From the NCBI RefSeq assembly GCF_014839805.1, contig NC_051129.1:13458920-13522919 (forward strand): DNA of 64,000 nucleotides. The letters run 5' to 3'. Position 1 is the stretch's first letter. Each line of letters opens with the position of its first letter. This document shows, piece by piece, positions 32,801 through 45,826 of the stretch. Source of the DNA: Manduca sexta (taxonomy: Eukaryota; Arthropoda; Insecta; Lepidoptera; Sphingidae). Position numbers and translations under genes: made by a program. Below the pieces are notes generated by a model. That model saw nothing but the letters and a program-made list of their open reading frames with translations. It searched no databases and was not told where the DNA came from.

Positions 32801-35800
32801 GTGTTTAATTATTTCAACACTAAACCTACATGTTTTCTAACTACGCCTTTGTTTTTCTACCTTTCACTTACATGACGTCAATCAATGGAGAAATCGTGTA
32901 AGAAAACTCCAAAAAAATGTTTTTTTCGCATGGAAATCGAACTCCAACCTCCCAGCCCTCAAGCCTATACACGCTACCATTTGCCACTTGGGAATCTTGT
33001 TATTCACAAATTAATATTAGGTAACACATTTTTCTTTGAAATACCAACTGAAAATAGCCATGTGCGTTTTACGTAAGATTGGAAAACTTGCGAAGGTAGG
33101 AAACGAGTATGGATTTGGTATACACAATTATAATATATTACCATAAAACCTGACCTATATAACAGGGCCGAAGGCTGTACCACGCGGTGCCGCCGCCGCT
33201 TGTTCACTCAACTTGCTAAATATTTTGGATACTGCAGCGATCGCCGCGACCGAACGTGCCTTCCACTACATTGTTCTAGTAAAGGCTGTTGGAAGTTTTA
33301 TTTAAAACTGTGTGATGGAGTTCGGAAGTAGTTACGAGAGAAGATCCAGATATAATAGAGTGCGTATGTTTTTAATATAATTTATATAAATTGTGGTTTT
33401 CAAAGAAAGAGTGAATAACAGTGTTTTTTCATCAGAATTTAAATACGGTATGTTCAGGTATACAGTTTCTCATAAACTACAGTGGTATTCTGTTATAGTG
33501 ATTCAATAGTAGTCATTTTTGCATTGGCAACACATAGAGATTGCAGTGATTGTCAATGGTTGAAATAATGACAATAAGAGCCGTTTTTCAACGAGCTGAC
33601 GACATGCTTCAAACACATCTAAAATTCCAAATAATAGTGAACTGTGTCCCAATGAGTCGCAACAGTAGTTGAACAAATCCAAAACTTCAAATCGCCAATA
33701 ATATACTCTTGTCTAATAATTAGATATTTTTCTTCAAAAAATCTAAAGGGATTATTTTGGGTTTACATAAAAAGAAACAATATACAGATTAAAATTAATG
33801 TGTAAAGGTAATTTGAAATTTTGAATTTGTTCATCTAGTTTTGCGGGTGACTGAATTATGAATGCGGAGCGCTGCAGAGAGCGCGCGTATCAAAACATGC
33901 GTCTTCTGCTCATTTAAAAATGTCGTATACTTAGGACTGCCTCGGTGGCGTAGTTGTACTGCATGCGCGGGACGGCAGCGCTCTGAGGGCCTGGGTTCGA
34001 ATCCCGGGTCGGGCAAAGTGATATTTGGGTTTTTCTGCTCAGTATCAGCCCGGAGTCTGGAATTTGTGCCCGATATGGCAATAGGCTCGCCCCCTATCAC
34101 ATCATGGGACGGAACACACTTGGCGAAAAGTGGGTGCCCTGGTTGCGCATCTGCATACCCCTTAGGGGATAAAATGCGTGATGTTGTGTGTATACTTAGG
34201 CCCGAGTTGTGTTTGTTTAATTCTATAGTACAACCAATGCAATTCAATACTATTCCATACACCATTCATGTAACAGCACCAATTGTTTGCGCCATCGTTT
34301 GATATCAACAATCACAATGTAAACAATTACAATGAATATCTATTTTAATTCACAGAACTAAAGAGCTAGTCATACATACCAAGTGGTATACAAATGTCAA
34401 AAGTTATTTAAATACTAGTGGTATTGTGACAAGACATAAGATAGTTCACAATGGAAATTTTGTTTATGTGAAAGGGTACATTTTTTCGTACAAATTTGCC
34501 ACTTTCCTGGCACTGTCGCAATAATTCGCCTATTGATATTATAAAAGCCCTGTTTACGACCTTCTTAGTATAACATCCAGGTATAAATAATCAAAAAAAA
34601 TTCAAGAAATTTATTTGTTTTTTCTTGTTAACCTACATTTTATATTCAATATCGTTAAGCGAGTCGACACAGCGAGACAAACAACTATTAATAGTATAAA
34701 TTTACTCGTAGATTCAATGCGCCAATCATTCATTGAGATAACAGTAATAGGGTTAATGTAATGGACTGGACTTGTATGCAGTTCGCAATAAAAAATCTCT
34801 ACACAATGAGCCTCGTTCGTGAGAAAAATAACATTTGATACCGTATCGGGCGAGGTCATAGCTGCGTACAAGGTGAAAACATAACAGTATTGTATGCTCT
34901 TAGGCGAGGCTTAGATTGTTTATTAGGCAAAATGAGCCCACTCACTGCACCTGATGGAAAATGGAGTAGGGTTTAGACAGAATGTTGACGGACGGGAGAT
35001 GGTTACGTCTCGCCAGTCGACACAATTATGCCGGCTTTTGATTAGCAAGAAAACTTGCAGAAATTGATGTCGCCAAGCAATTGTTGCCATTAAACGCATT
35101 TAGAAGTGGCTGCGCAATATATTGAGCTTGATAGTCTTTTAGCATTACAATAAGAGCCGCTGTTAATTTTTTTTTTACTCGGTCTGTTTCTATTAACATA
35201 AACAGTCAGTTACTGTATCGAATGTTGTGTGTCTGTTTGTTTTTCTTATGAATGTCGCTGTTACTTTTAGAGTAAAAGTTTTAAATAGAACGATTATTAG
35301 ACTGCGTTCACTACAGTGATGTGACAAATAGTTAATATTCACAGAATAGTTTTATGGACTACCTATTAAAAATGATAATTAACAATGAAAATATGAGTAA
35401 CTTCGTAAAACAGAGCGCATGCTCCAGCATTACAATTCATATCAATCATTGACATTCCTGATTTTGGCCATTTAATTTCATAAAGTAATAGGCAAATAAA
35501 TATTTCTGGCAAGAAACTTAATTTTAGTTTATGTTGATAATTTTCTACGTCGAAATGACCTCTGGCCTTTTACGTGTAGTGTCTAAAAAGGCGGAACATA
35601 TCGGTTGAAGTCAAGGTCAAATATTAACTTTCGTTTTCCGACATCGTTAAATTGCTTGTAAGTTGTAGCTATGTGAATACGGAATTAGATCGGCGTTCTT
35701 TTGTTATAGCAATATCTATACATATAATAAACTTGTTAAAGACCGATGTCTTTACATTTTAATATGAAAGAAATATAATAGGGGGGCGGGGGAGTATTTA

Positions 35801-38800
35801 TTAGAGCAACAGAAGTCAAGACAAGTTTTTAGAATTTTTATCTGCCTGTATGTATGTTTTTACATGCATCACGCAAAACCACTGCACGGATTAAATGCAA
35901 ACTGCATTGACGATGTATTGTTAGAGGTCCAACTTAAAATTTTGACTTCAAAAAAAATAAATCGGGACTTTTATCCCGGACAAATATTTTTGTAAAACTA
36001 GAATCAATCGATAAAAAATATTCGCTAAAACAAGGAATACCGTTTAGTTTTAGATCATCGATATTTTGCGATCGATGGACCCAGAGCCGATCCTAATTCC
36101 ACAACAAGACAAGCAGAGCGTCTCTTTCCTTACGCCCGAAATTAATAACCAATCCTAATCCAATGTATGCCATCTAAGATTGATAATTCATTCGTTTTTA
36201 TGGATAAAGCATGCCAATAACCAATCCATAGATTCAGTAAGCTATCTCTAACAATAATCGATCTTTGAGAGGACGGATTACAGATCATAGATTACCCTCT
36301 GTTTGAAAATGACAGTTTACGCTTGCCAATACTCTATCTACCCGTTTTGACATTTGATTTGATTGTTGTAAACAATCGAATTTTCCAATCGGACCAATTC
36401 CTCAGTTTACTCCATATGTTTTGAATATCGCTTACACTGATTTTAAGGGAAACGAAAAGGCAATGGAAATATCCATATTCTCTAGTGACAGTGACGACAG
36501 TGATTTGGAGGGACTAGCGATACTGATAGCGAAACTGAAAGTCGCGCTTCATCACGGGTAATGAAAAGAGTTAACTACATGCAGACCCTGAATGAGTTTG
36601 ATTTCACGTTTGGATAGGCTTTCGAAATCTGCTTGCCAATCATTGTTAGTTAAACTGATCTCGTATATTCGTGTTACTTCTATGTACAAGGTAAATAATT
36701 TTTGACATTATTTACAAAAATACCGTACCTACCGAACTATTAGATAGGTACTAACAAGGGGCAATTGCATCGTTTTTCAGGAACTATGGTGTTTCTCCAT
36801 TCCATCAACTTTTGCTGAGGAATAGGAAATATTTATATTATCTTTTCAGGACATTTGGTACATGGAAACGTCGCTTCCCTGTGATTGCATTGACATTGCG
36901 TTTATCTTTACCTAAAGTTCAAACAATAATAATTGCAACTGCAGTTTTGCACAATATTTGTCGGAATCACAGGCTAGAGGAAATTCCAACCCAAGTGGAA
37001 TTATCAACTGCTGATATTATTAATTATGAGAACAATATAGAGAATCAAGATGTTGGAGAAAGAACATCATTAACAAATAACTTCTTTACTTAGTAAAATA
37101 AAATACCTTTACAATCACTGCTATTTATTTTATTGCTTATCTACATTTGTTATTCAAAATAATAATTACAAATTAACATAGTTTTATTAGTTGAAAGTTA
37201 AAACATAACAGGCAAAATTTCCATACATTATCTATACTATTATATAAAGCTGAAGAGTATGTTCGTTTGAACGCGCTGGTCTCAGGAACTTCCGGTTCGA
37301 ATTGAAAAATTCTTGTAGTGTTGGATAGCCCATTTATTGAGGATGGCTATTATAGGGTATATGTATATCATCACACTATGACCAATGGAACCAAAACGGC
37401 TAAAATTGATTACTTTTGAGAGCTTCCGTTGCGTGCGCTGCATAAACGGTTAAAGTTATGCAACAATTATGTATAACGGAATTGTAATTTGTTCCATAAC
37501 ACTGGATAATGTGTACAGAGTCCAATTATTATTATATGGCACCGAGTTTACTGCGTACTTCATACTAAAAACTAAATCCTTTAAAGATTTATTAATATAT
37601 TATGAACAATGTTATTAAACTTCAGTGTCAAAATATGTCAGCAACCACATTACTCACGTTCCATTTTGAAACTAATTAAAAAGTTTGTATCTTAAATATG
37701 ACATGTACTAATTATTAATTATTTCTTTTGAGGGCTAAAATACATAAAATATTTTTTATTACTCCAAGTCTTATTTTTCGCAATTAGGCAAATATTGAAA
37801 CGAATAGTTTGTATGGAAAATACAAAAGTATTTTTTACGAATGGAATATTCTGCATAAAATGGAATGGTCAGGAGGGAACGCATCTGGAAAGGATTGCCA
37901 GCGATCTATCGTTGAAGGCAAGCAAGGATAGGCGAGTTAAGATATTGGCATGCCAATAGGAGAGCAATCGAAAGATAGTCGGCAATCTAAGATAGGTTTC
38001 AGTCTTCGATAGTAGATACATTATTAATTTCGGGCGTTAGTCCGTTTATTTTTTAGATAGACTTTACATACTCTTTCTTTGGTACCTTAATAACAAAAGT
38101 ATGACGAAATTCGGAGATTTGGCTCAGTAGATCAATTTACGTTGATCTATACCGAATTTTTCATATTTGGGACGATGATAATTCTTCACCACATAGTGAA
38201 TACAGTATATTCTTAGTACAAGTCTTCGAAAAATACACAGCATACCCGAAGGTTGAAAAAGAAAATCTCCAGCATTAAGTCTACCCTTATACTTTTTTAA
38301 GTACATACTACATAAAGTGTATAAAACAAAATAAAGAACAGTTGCCCTATGCCGCTACATACTACGAAAATTATCACTTACATTCATGTTAGCATTTCGT
38401 GCTGCCAGTCCGTGCCCAAGCAGTGACGTCACTGTGCTCTTCCCGACACCGCCTTTGCCAGACAGGATCAGGATCTTGTGCTTAACGTTCGAGAGTCGAT
38501 TTTTGATTAGCTCTATCGCTGGATCTGGTCGGGACGCTTCGCCTGTGACAATTTTTTAATAGATATTAGAAAAATATAAGTCGAAGTGAATAGGCCATTT
38601 TTTTATCTGTGATGACGAGCATATTTCTCGTCTAATGAGAAATCCCTCAGTAAGTCATAACCAATAACTACAGCATTCCGAATTTTGAATTATAAATGAC
38701 TACGTAACGTTGCGGGAAAGCGTGTGATTCACATAATCAGTTCTTGCTTGATTGATAATGCTTTGTCGTCTTTTCAGGGACCGTAGATAAGATGTTTTTT

Positions 38801-41800
38801 ACAATAATCTTTTTTGGACATGACACGTTTGTAAGCCTGATAAGGGTCGGCTTATACAAACACACCGGACTTTTGGGTAGGCGCTTATGGGGCTCGCAAC
38901 CCATTCAACAATCGTTGACGCCAGAGTAGCGTCCTGTGGATCGACTTATCGATAAGATATATCATTCCCATACATTTTCCTGTTCTCTATTAGTGTTAAC
39001 GATTGTATAAACGCATGTTAGCTACGGCCCCTGTTGTATAAAAGATCCACAACATATTAATAAAATTGTATAGCTAGCTTAATAGCTAGCTAGTACTAAT
39101 GTACACAGGCCTATGTAATAATGCAGTACAAAGTGCCGATCGATAACATTATTCGGGGTCAAAGTTCACACTAAACTGGGTTTTGCGACAACGCTATTTA
39201 TAAATATAAAGAGATTCCGATTTTTATCATTTATTACCATTAGTATTAAAATACCCGTTTGACATGACGATCTCGATAACTGTAATCTAGAGATAAAATA
39301 TAATGCAATATACTTGTTTAGCTTAACAACTGTATAATAAAATAATTTACAAGCATGATACACAATAGCTAAGTATAAATTCTTATTTACTGTCCCCTTG
39401 GTTGAGTGGCATTGAAACCGCTTACATCCAGGGTTTAATCGTGGTCAGATAACTTAATATCATAATAATATTTCTAATAAGTTTTTCTATCATAACGTCA
39501 CTCAAGTTGCCTATGATTAGAATTTCTGCTTAACGAGGCTAGATTCGTGGACCTGATCAGGGATGAAAAATGTGTAGGCGAAAAGAGGGGGTACCAGTTG
39601 CATCAGTACCTCATTAGGATACACGTCTGGCTTAGGTATATACCTAAACATGTATTTGTAATGGGTTGAGTGTAGGGTTGCCAAAACTTCGTTGGTAAAA
39701 TAAAATATTTTTAAAATAAGCTGTAAAACATATAGCAACAATAATATATTATTGTACGGTAGGCAACCCTAGTTCAGAGCGCCCTTACCCAATATTAATA
39801 TTACATCATTATATCACACGCACGAAAGATAATAATTGCGTAATTAATTATCTATTTGCGTATTATTATGATTTATGACTGTTGTTGCAGTGTATTCAGT
39901 ATTTATTGTATTTTATTTTATTGTGTTTGTGTTTGACATAAATTAGTATTCAAATCATATTGCTGTTTATAACAACAAGTTAAGTGTCGTCGTAATATTA
40001 TTCTAAATGATCATGGTAACGGACTAAGGGTCACATTATTCATCATTTATAAACGTCTGTGGATCAGCAGGTAGCGAGTAGGGCCCCAGCTGTGAAACTA
40101 CAAGCTGCGAGTTTGATACCTGTGCTAGGTAAATTTTGATGCCCGACAAATATTTACTTCCAATTTAGTTATTAGAGTCCTTCACAGCTTTATATGCCCA
40201 CATTGTACGACATAATTTTTTAGTATAAACTATAGAGTTACTGAGTTAGAAATCTCTAAATGTTGTGTTTATTTTTTTAATATATTTATTAACTATTTAT
40301 GGACATACTAAAGGTTTTAACAACAAATAAAAAATAGTACTATTTGGTTGGTCTGAACACTTGTGCTTAATGTTAAGGAAAATATTACGCATACATGGCA
40401 TACAGGCATGCCTACGCCATCAAAATCACGTCGTCGCGTAACAACCGTGAGGTCACGTAAGCACTGGAGACATATCATTTTCTTTAAATGAAATTTGTTT
40501 CCAATCGAATTTTTGTTCAATATTAAGAAGTATTATACTGATTGTACTACAAGGCCCTGTATTTACAATTCATGTTCAATTTTAAATGTACAAACAAAGA
40601 AATAACAGCATAAGCAAAACAAAGTAGACAAGAAAATTTTCATTTCTTACTAATATAATATTATATTTATTTATGTAATTGTGAATTTAACTAAAACAAT
40701 ATGTAAAACTGTAAAAAATATATAGAAAGTGCATTTTAAGCACACATAGCATAAAATTATAGATAAGAATATTTATTTTTTATCTCTTATGCAATTTAGA
40801 ATATAACTAGTAGCGATGAGACAGCAATTTTTACAAAAACTAATGAGGATGCTTAACGAAACAAACAGATTGGTAAAATAAATACATCTATTATCTACAA
40901 GCTTTATTGGACCACATTACTTTATACATACATATAATTTGTACTTACTTACTTTATACATAAAATTACTTTATTCATTGTAAAGTTTTATTTATAGATC
41001 TGTGGTTATGTAATCACAATGTCACTTGTGATATCAACTTTGGTTTTGTTCATACCAGATCATACTGAGCTAAAATGACACGCATTTTATGCTAATTAAT
41101 ATTATCTGTTTATGTACTTGCCACTGATAATTGTGTGGCCAAAAATCTGAATATTTCAGGTTTGTTGACCTTAACACTTTGATCTTGAAATAAGTAGATT
41201 ATTTAAGGAAAAATAATGTTATTATTTTTATATTGTTCTAATTCTTTTTTCATTATAACTGTTATCAATTTTGTATTTAAGATGGAGTAAGGAAATTGTT
41301 TGGAAATCTATAATTGATGCACGCTAGGCGTGTGTAATGCGAGTTACTTAATATTATCCTTGTATTTTTCTAATCTTCTTAATGTATGAGAAACAGATAG
41401 ATCTTTGGTATCAAGAGGGTAAAATCTCATAATATATATTTTTTTGCTTGTCTGCCATTAAATGAATACACCATAATTATTGGCCATTTTACAGAATAGA
41501 CGTAATATTAAAGATATTAATGTTTGAGTGACTCTAAATGGAAAATCTTTAAAAAATATGTAAGAATGGACAAGCTTGCTTGGGCAATAATTTAGAACAT
41601 TATTACCATTCTGTTTACTTCGATACCATATTGATTTTCCGTAACGGTGAATTTACATAATATTATTGTTGCAATAGCGTTGGTATAGGTTACATCATAA
41701 TTTTTTTAATTAAGTATAATAAGTACTAACTGAATTCTTTAATGTTTTAATAGAATAATATAATATGTTTATAGGGACAGTGTTTAAGCTGAAACCATGC

Positions 41801-42075
41801 TTCGTCAGCCATTACTCATTAAACAAACAAAAATACAAACATCAAAATTTATGTTTATAACATACCAGAAGCACAAATATTTTGGTTCGGGCATCCAGCA
41901 CATGCGGAAGCTTTGCCGGCGTCCTCGCTCTGCGTCCCAGGGCAATCTACAATCACGTTATAATATTATTTCATCAAAATCTAACAGCATTCAATCGAGG
42001 AGTCGATCAAAATAATAAAACTTTATTTTATTAATTTCACTTACGTTGTGGTGCATTTTCAGGAATGCTGCTCAT
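29889..42075 (-). CDS. Nubp1: Cytosolic Fe-S cluster assembly factor NUBP1 (Nbp35)
   Basis: Nine exons in transcript order: 42045-42075, 41866-41946, 38382-38542, 32434-32535, 32013-32103, 31449-31520, 30937-31130, 30237-30423 and 29889-29953. All phases close, giving 327 aa (human 320). The N-terminal CX13CX2CX5C ferredoxin-like cluster site is exact (C12, C26, C29, C35). The deviant Walker A GKGGVGKS is at 66-73, then [55 protein letters not shown] and the bridging-cluster CPNC (240-243). With NUBP2 it forms the P-loop ATPase scaffold that assembles 4Fe-4S clusters for cytosolic and nuclear proteins. Introns 2 (3.3 kb) and 3 (5.8 kb) are large; intron 3 is loaded with mobile elements. The start is head to head with the tektin gene. 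Confidence 0.95.
32895..33005 (-). repeat. Possible tRNA-like SINE head
   Basis: Read on the minus strand, the segment has TGGTAGCGTGTATAGG, then GGAGTTCGATTTCC, about 30 bp apart. This resembles Pol III A and B boxes and is followed by an A-rich run. It differs from the SINE at 33936. No target duplication was identified. Confidence 0.35.
33160..33363 (+). other. GC-rich patch with a possible first exon inside a NUBP1 intron
   Basis: The GC-rich stretch 33165-33270 precedes ATG at 33316 ([15 protein letters not shown]), which runs into a usable donor (GTGCGTATG) near 33359. No following exon was found on the plus strand, so this is only a hint of a nested transcript. I do not recognise the peptide. 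Confidence 0.2.
33936..34189 (+). mobile_element. tRNA-derived SINE, second full-length copy
   Basis: Starts ACTGCCTCGGTGGCGTAG (A-box-like) with B-box GGTTCGAATCCC. It is flanked by a perfect 11-bp duplication, GTATACTTAGG, at 33925-33935 and 34190-34200. Same family as 2993-3257. It lies in NUBP1 intron 3. Confidence 0.88.
34201..36129. other. NUBP1 intron sequence, no gene recognised
   Basis: AT-rich, with short degenerate repeat pieces (for example around 34930-35030). No domain-bearing frame on either strand. Confidence 0.4.
36812..37093 (+). pseudogene. Harbinger transposase C-terminal remnant
   Basis: Residues matching the third catalytic region of PIF/Harbinger DDE transposases: [18 protein letters not shown] followed by [19 protein letters not shown]. 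About 93 codons survive to a stop. The first two thirds of the nuclease are absent between 36560 and 36812. Confidence 0.75.
37231..37480 (+). mobile_element. Helitron fragment nested in the Harbinger element
   Basis: Begins TCTATACTATTATATAAAGC after an A, then TGAAGAG and GAACGCGCTGGTCTCAGGAA, a 5' end shared by many lepidopteran non-autonomous Helitrons (canonical 5'-TC, insertion after A). The 3' CTAG hairpin was not found, so the right border is approximate. Confidence 0.65.
38543..41865. other. NUBP1 intron 2, no gene recognised
   Basis: AT-rich. A short stretch at about 40050-40135 (AGCAGGTAGCGAGTAGG, GAGTTTGATACCTG) has a weak tRNA-like look and may be an old SINE. Nothing else is supported. 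Confidence 0.4.
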
Positions 42076-42631
42076 AATGAAGCTATTATGTGCGCTTTAG
42101 AAATGATTTATCCTTTCTAATATTTATGTTTTATTTATTTTTCCAGAATACAACTCACTACACGAAGATGACAATCTTTGATTGATTTTCAAATGTCAAC
42201 TGTCAAGTTCAATTTCCAATGTTTGTGACATTGACATTTTGTGTACTTATGTTGGTAACAGATCGATAGTAGCGTTCGTAAAAAACAATTAAGACAAAAT
42301 GTTTTCAATATATTTAGCAATCTTCTTGAACACTTCTGTGGCTGCGACAGACTTAGAATATACTAATTGATTTAGTTCTAATTAATCCTTTAGTGACGAA
42401 TTATTATTATATTATCTTTCTAAAATATAAATGAATTACGACCATACCAACTGAATGTGATATTTAAACGTTGCTTAATATAATTTTCTTCGCGTTGCCT
42501 GTACTGGAGAGAAATGGTCACGAAATTCAATTTTCAATTTAATTTTGATTTAATGTTTTTAAAGGACTAATTTGTAATGTTTTTGTGATTTCCAAATTTT
42601 TCTTGGTGTTGATTAATTAGAATAAATCAAA
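42076..42631. promoter_or_regulatory. Divergent promoter region between NUBP1 and tektin
   Basis: 556 bp separate the coding starts of the two genes on opposite strands. No core motif was assigned. Confidence 0.45.
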
Positions 42632-45600
42632 ATGGCTAAGGAAGTTTCAATGTGCACGGTAAATTTGATTACCTTATATTTGTTGCAATATTTTGTAGAT
42701 AATCTTATATTCTCTAGACGATACTCTAGAAAAATATTTGGTCGACAATTTAAATCATGTGTTCGCGCACGTACAATAGCTCGAGGATATACGAAAATTT
42801 ATTGTATACTTGTAGCAACTTCAACAATGGAGCCCGGTTAAGGAGACGGCGGGTGCTCCAAGCGTGCCCCCGCAGGTTGGCTATTGCTTTCACTCGCCCA
42901 AAAAGCATCCATGGAGGCCAATAATGGGCTACGAGGAGATCGAGGTTACACCCATGTAAGATTACAATTGTTTATTTTGAGCCTATGTATCGGAAAATTC
43001 TAAGCACCCGAGTTTATCAATGTTTTTTTTCATTCCAGGCCAGCCCAACCCATAACAAACACGATGGTAGATCCGTGCTACACGCCCGCTGGCATGGCGG
43101 CTGAGCCGCTGCGCTTCCCCAACCTGGTGACGGGGTTCGACCGCAGCCCCGAGCACGCCGCCCGCGCCGCTCTGTACACGCGATACACGCAGTACGAATG
43201 GAATCAGAACACTATTAAGAATTACAACGAGTCCGATGCTAAAAGGAACTTTTCGGAGCGTGTTCGGAATGATATTATGAGGATGCTCAGGTAAGAATAA
43301 GAGATAAAAGTTATACCATGACAACTATATTATCTGAGTAATGGAAAATATCAATCAAATCGATTTATGTTATAGAGAGACAGACGAAATAGGCACACAG
43401 GGGCAAAGGGACTCGGGAAGGAGAATTGGTGAACGCATAACTGATACCACGTTTTGGCGAAATGAGGTAATTAAAAAATATTTCTTAACAAGAGCGTTTG
43501 GTGGCTTATAAAAATTTCTAATATCTTTATTGGATAATCCTGGGGAAATTAAAAGTTCAATCTTTCAAAATTTTGACCTCACTTCCTAGCGACCGGTCTT
43601 GGTTCCTAGATGATAATGCCGTGATCTCCGTTGGATTTCCACTTACTGCTTGTACCCGAGTTATAAGAGTGACAAAGTAGAGCGTTAAATAGTCGCATAC
43701 ACTTATGAAAGTTAATAATAAACAATGTTTATGTAGGTGTCCATAGAGATGGAGCGCCTGGTGGCGACGTGCGAGAAGCTGAACGACACGCGGCGCCAGC
43801 TGGAGCGCGCCATCGCCGGCATCGAGGGGCCGCTGCACATCGTGCAGGAGTGCCTCTACCACAGGGAGAAGAGACAGGGTATTATACTTGGGTTCTAAGG
43901 ACTCTGATACCACTTGCAACACGGATAGCCGCGTAGTTAATATTGTAGCTCAGGACAGGATTTCTTTTTTTTTTCTTTACAAATTTCAATTGCATCCATC
44001 AAACCTCTTTTATAAACCTTCATTGTTATTTTCTGGAGTTTCTTGCTAGAGAGAAGTTTTGTACATTAATTCATACCTTATTCCAAGTAAGTACCGAATC
44101 CATAATATAATCAATTTGTTTTGTTTATGGCCAAGGTTTGGAGCAGGTGCATGACGCCGTGGAGCAGTCTCTGCTGAAGGAGGTGGCCATTCTGCGGGAA
44201 TGCCAGGATAAGTTTCGCAATATGCTTGAAAAGGTAGGGTTAAAACTTGTCAGTTTTATTTGCATCACGTATACTACTGATGTGGTTACCAAACGTAAAA
44301 TTGCATGTTGTAGGTACTACTACCTTATTGGTCTATCATCGAATATTATGGGTATCGATTTGTAGTTGTTGTTGATCAACACAAAATAAATTTACATTCC
44401 GATTTCCGATATCTACAGCCAATGTAACTAGTAAGTTGTGTCCGTGTAGGTCCGCCAGCAGTCGAAGAACTGTCGCGCGACGCAGCACGAGCTGGAGATG
44501 GACATGCGCAACAAGGAGTACGCGCTCGGCATAGACTCCATGTGCCACCAGCTCAACAACTTCTCCAAGGTAATGTGTAGTTTATAATCAATTGCGTGAA
44601 TTCATCTTAATTAGTAATGCCATTACATGAAGCATTGCGTTCTATTTTAACAAGAATTTTGGAGTATTCATTTCTAATTTGACCTTACACTACCTTACAA
44701 GTAACATTACATTTCCCCTTTTTTTTACACTAACTTCAATGTTTACGCCGGAGATTAGCAAGTTGTCGGTTTAGTTATTCAATTGCGTGAATTTATCTCA
44801 GTTTGCAAAGCAGTTGGATGAAGTATTATATTCTGGTATTCAACTTTCAAGTTTCAATAAATATTTTGGAGGATATCTTTCTGATTTGACCCATCCACCA
44901 CTACCATCTACTCCACCCTTACAAGTAACATTACATCATGTCCGCACTAACTCCAGTGTCTACACTGGAGATCAGCAAGTTGTCGGTTGAGTAGGGTCTC
45001 CAATTCTACGCGGGCATCGAGCGCTACGACCCGACGGTGTGCGACACGGCGCGCTGGGCGGCGGCGAGCGCGGCCACGCTCCAGCGCTCGCAGTCCGAAC
45101 GCGCCAAGGCCGTGCAGATGCTCGCCGACACCGACAACCTCATCAACGTCGCCGCCACGCAGATCTGGGACCAGTGGAGCAACACCAACAGCGCCTTCAC
45201 CAGGCGCATCGCGGAGACTATCGAGATCAAGAACAAGCTGCAACTGCATCTGCATAAGGTATGCACTCATTGAATTCGGAGGGTAATAACACCCAACATA
45301 TTTTTAAAAATATATCTTCGTTGTATAGATTCAGCAGGAGATCTTCGACGTTGAGAAGACTCTTGAGCTGCTGAACAAGGCGATCGAGGACAAGCTGCAG
45401 CCGATGAAGGTGGCGCACACCCGCCTGCAGGCGCGCACCAATCGACCGCACCTGGAGAAGTGTCGGGACGAAGCGCAGAACAGGTCAGTCGGGTTTGAAA
45501 GTTCACTTTATATTATAAACCATAAAACTGAGTTGCTACTTTAATCATTTAAGCTTCAAATCCGTTACTGGATTTTTCTAACCAACAAATGCATTTATGA

Positions 45601-45826
45601 CTCGTGGCGTTGTAGACTGGTGAAGGAAGTGTGCGAGCTGCAAGAGACGATGGAGTCGCTGCGCTCGCGCATCGCGACGGCGGAGGGCACGCACCAGACG
45701 CTGCTGGGCGTGCGCGCGGGGCTGGAGGCGGACCTGCGCAACAAGGCCACCACGCTCTTCATCGACCGCGACCAGTGCATGGGCCTGCGCCGCGGGTACC
45801 CCGTCACCGCCGCCATCAAGGCTTAA
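42632..45826 (+). CDS. Tektin family protein
   Basis: Ten exons: 42632-42658, 42816-42955, 43039-43290, 43376-43466, 43737-43878, 44136-44233, 44450-44569, 44995-45258, 45329-45483 and 45616-45826. All phases close, for 499 aa. Tektins are coiled-coil filament proteins inside the doublet microtubules of cilia and sperm flagella. Seen here: FWRNEVSIEMERLV, GPLHIVQECLYHREKRQG, VHDAVEQSLLKEV, CHQLNNFSKGLQF, a variant of the tektin signature (RPHLEKCRD for RPNVELCRD), and the C-terminal LFIDRDQCMGLRRGYPV found in the tektin 3/4/5 branch. The N-terminus (about 80 residues) is Pro-rich. In insects, expression in testis is likely. The AATAAA is at 45850-45855. The member (3, 4 or 5) is not decided. 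Confidence 0.92.
44589..44993 (+). repeat. Tandem duplication inside tektin intron 7
   Basis: Copies at about 44589-44774 and 44780-44993 share AATTGCGTGAATT, TTACAAGTAACATTACAT and AGCAAGTTGTCGGTT. The second copy ends at the acceptor of exon 8. Confidence 0.75.

Larger units (their letters stand above)
36133..38036 (+). mobile_element. PIF/Harbinger DNA transposon, internally deleted
   Basis: A perfect 16-bp terminal inverted repeat, CGCCCGAAATTAATAA (36133-36148) and its complement (38021-38036), is flanked by TTA on both sides (36130-36132 and 38037-38039), the usual 3-bp target of this superfamily. ATG at 36463 opens [17 protein letters not shown], a typical acidic transposase N-terminus, but the frame soon stops. 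A later frame, 36812-37093, keeps the end of the DDE nuclease ([32 protein letters not shown]). The middle is missing, so it is non-autonomous. A Helitron lies inside it. Confidence 0.88.

Noticed and set aside
33936..34030. Functional tRNA gene
   Set aside because: It has A- and B-box-like sequences but no clean cloverleaf, a long unrelated body and a target-site duplication, so it is a SINE head.
33862..34302. A 146-codon plus-strand frame (and its minus-strand partner)
   Set aside because: It runs through the SINE at 33936-34189, and similar residues recur in the other SINE copy, so it is not a gene.
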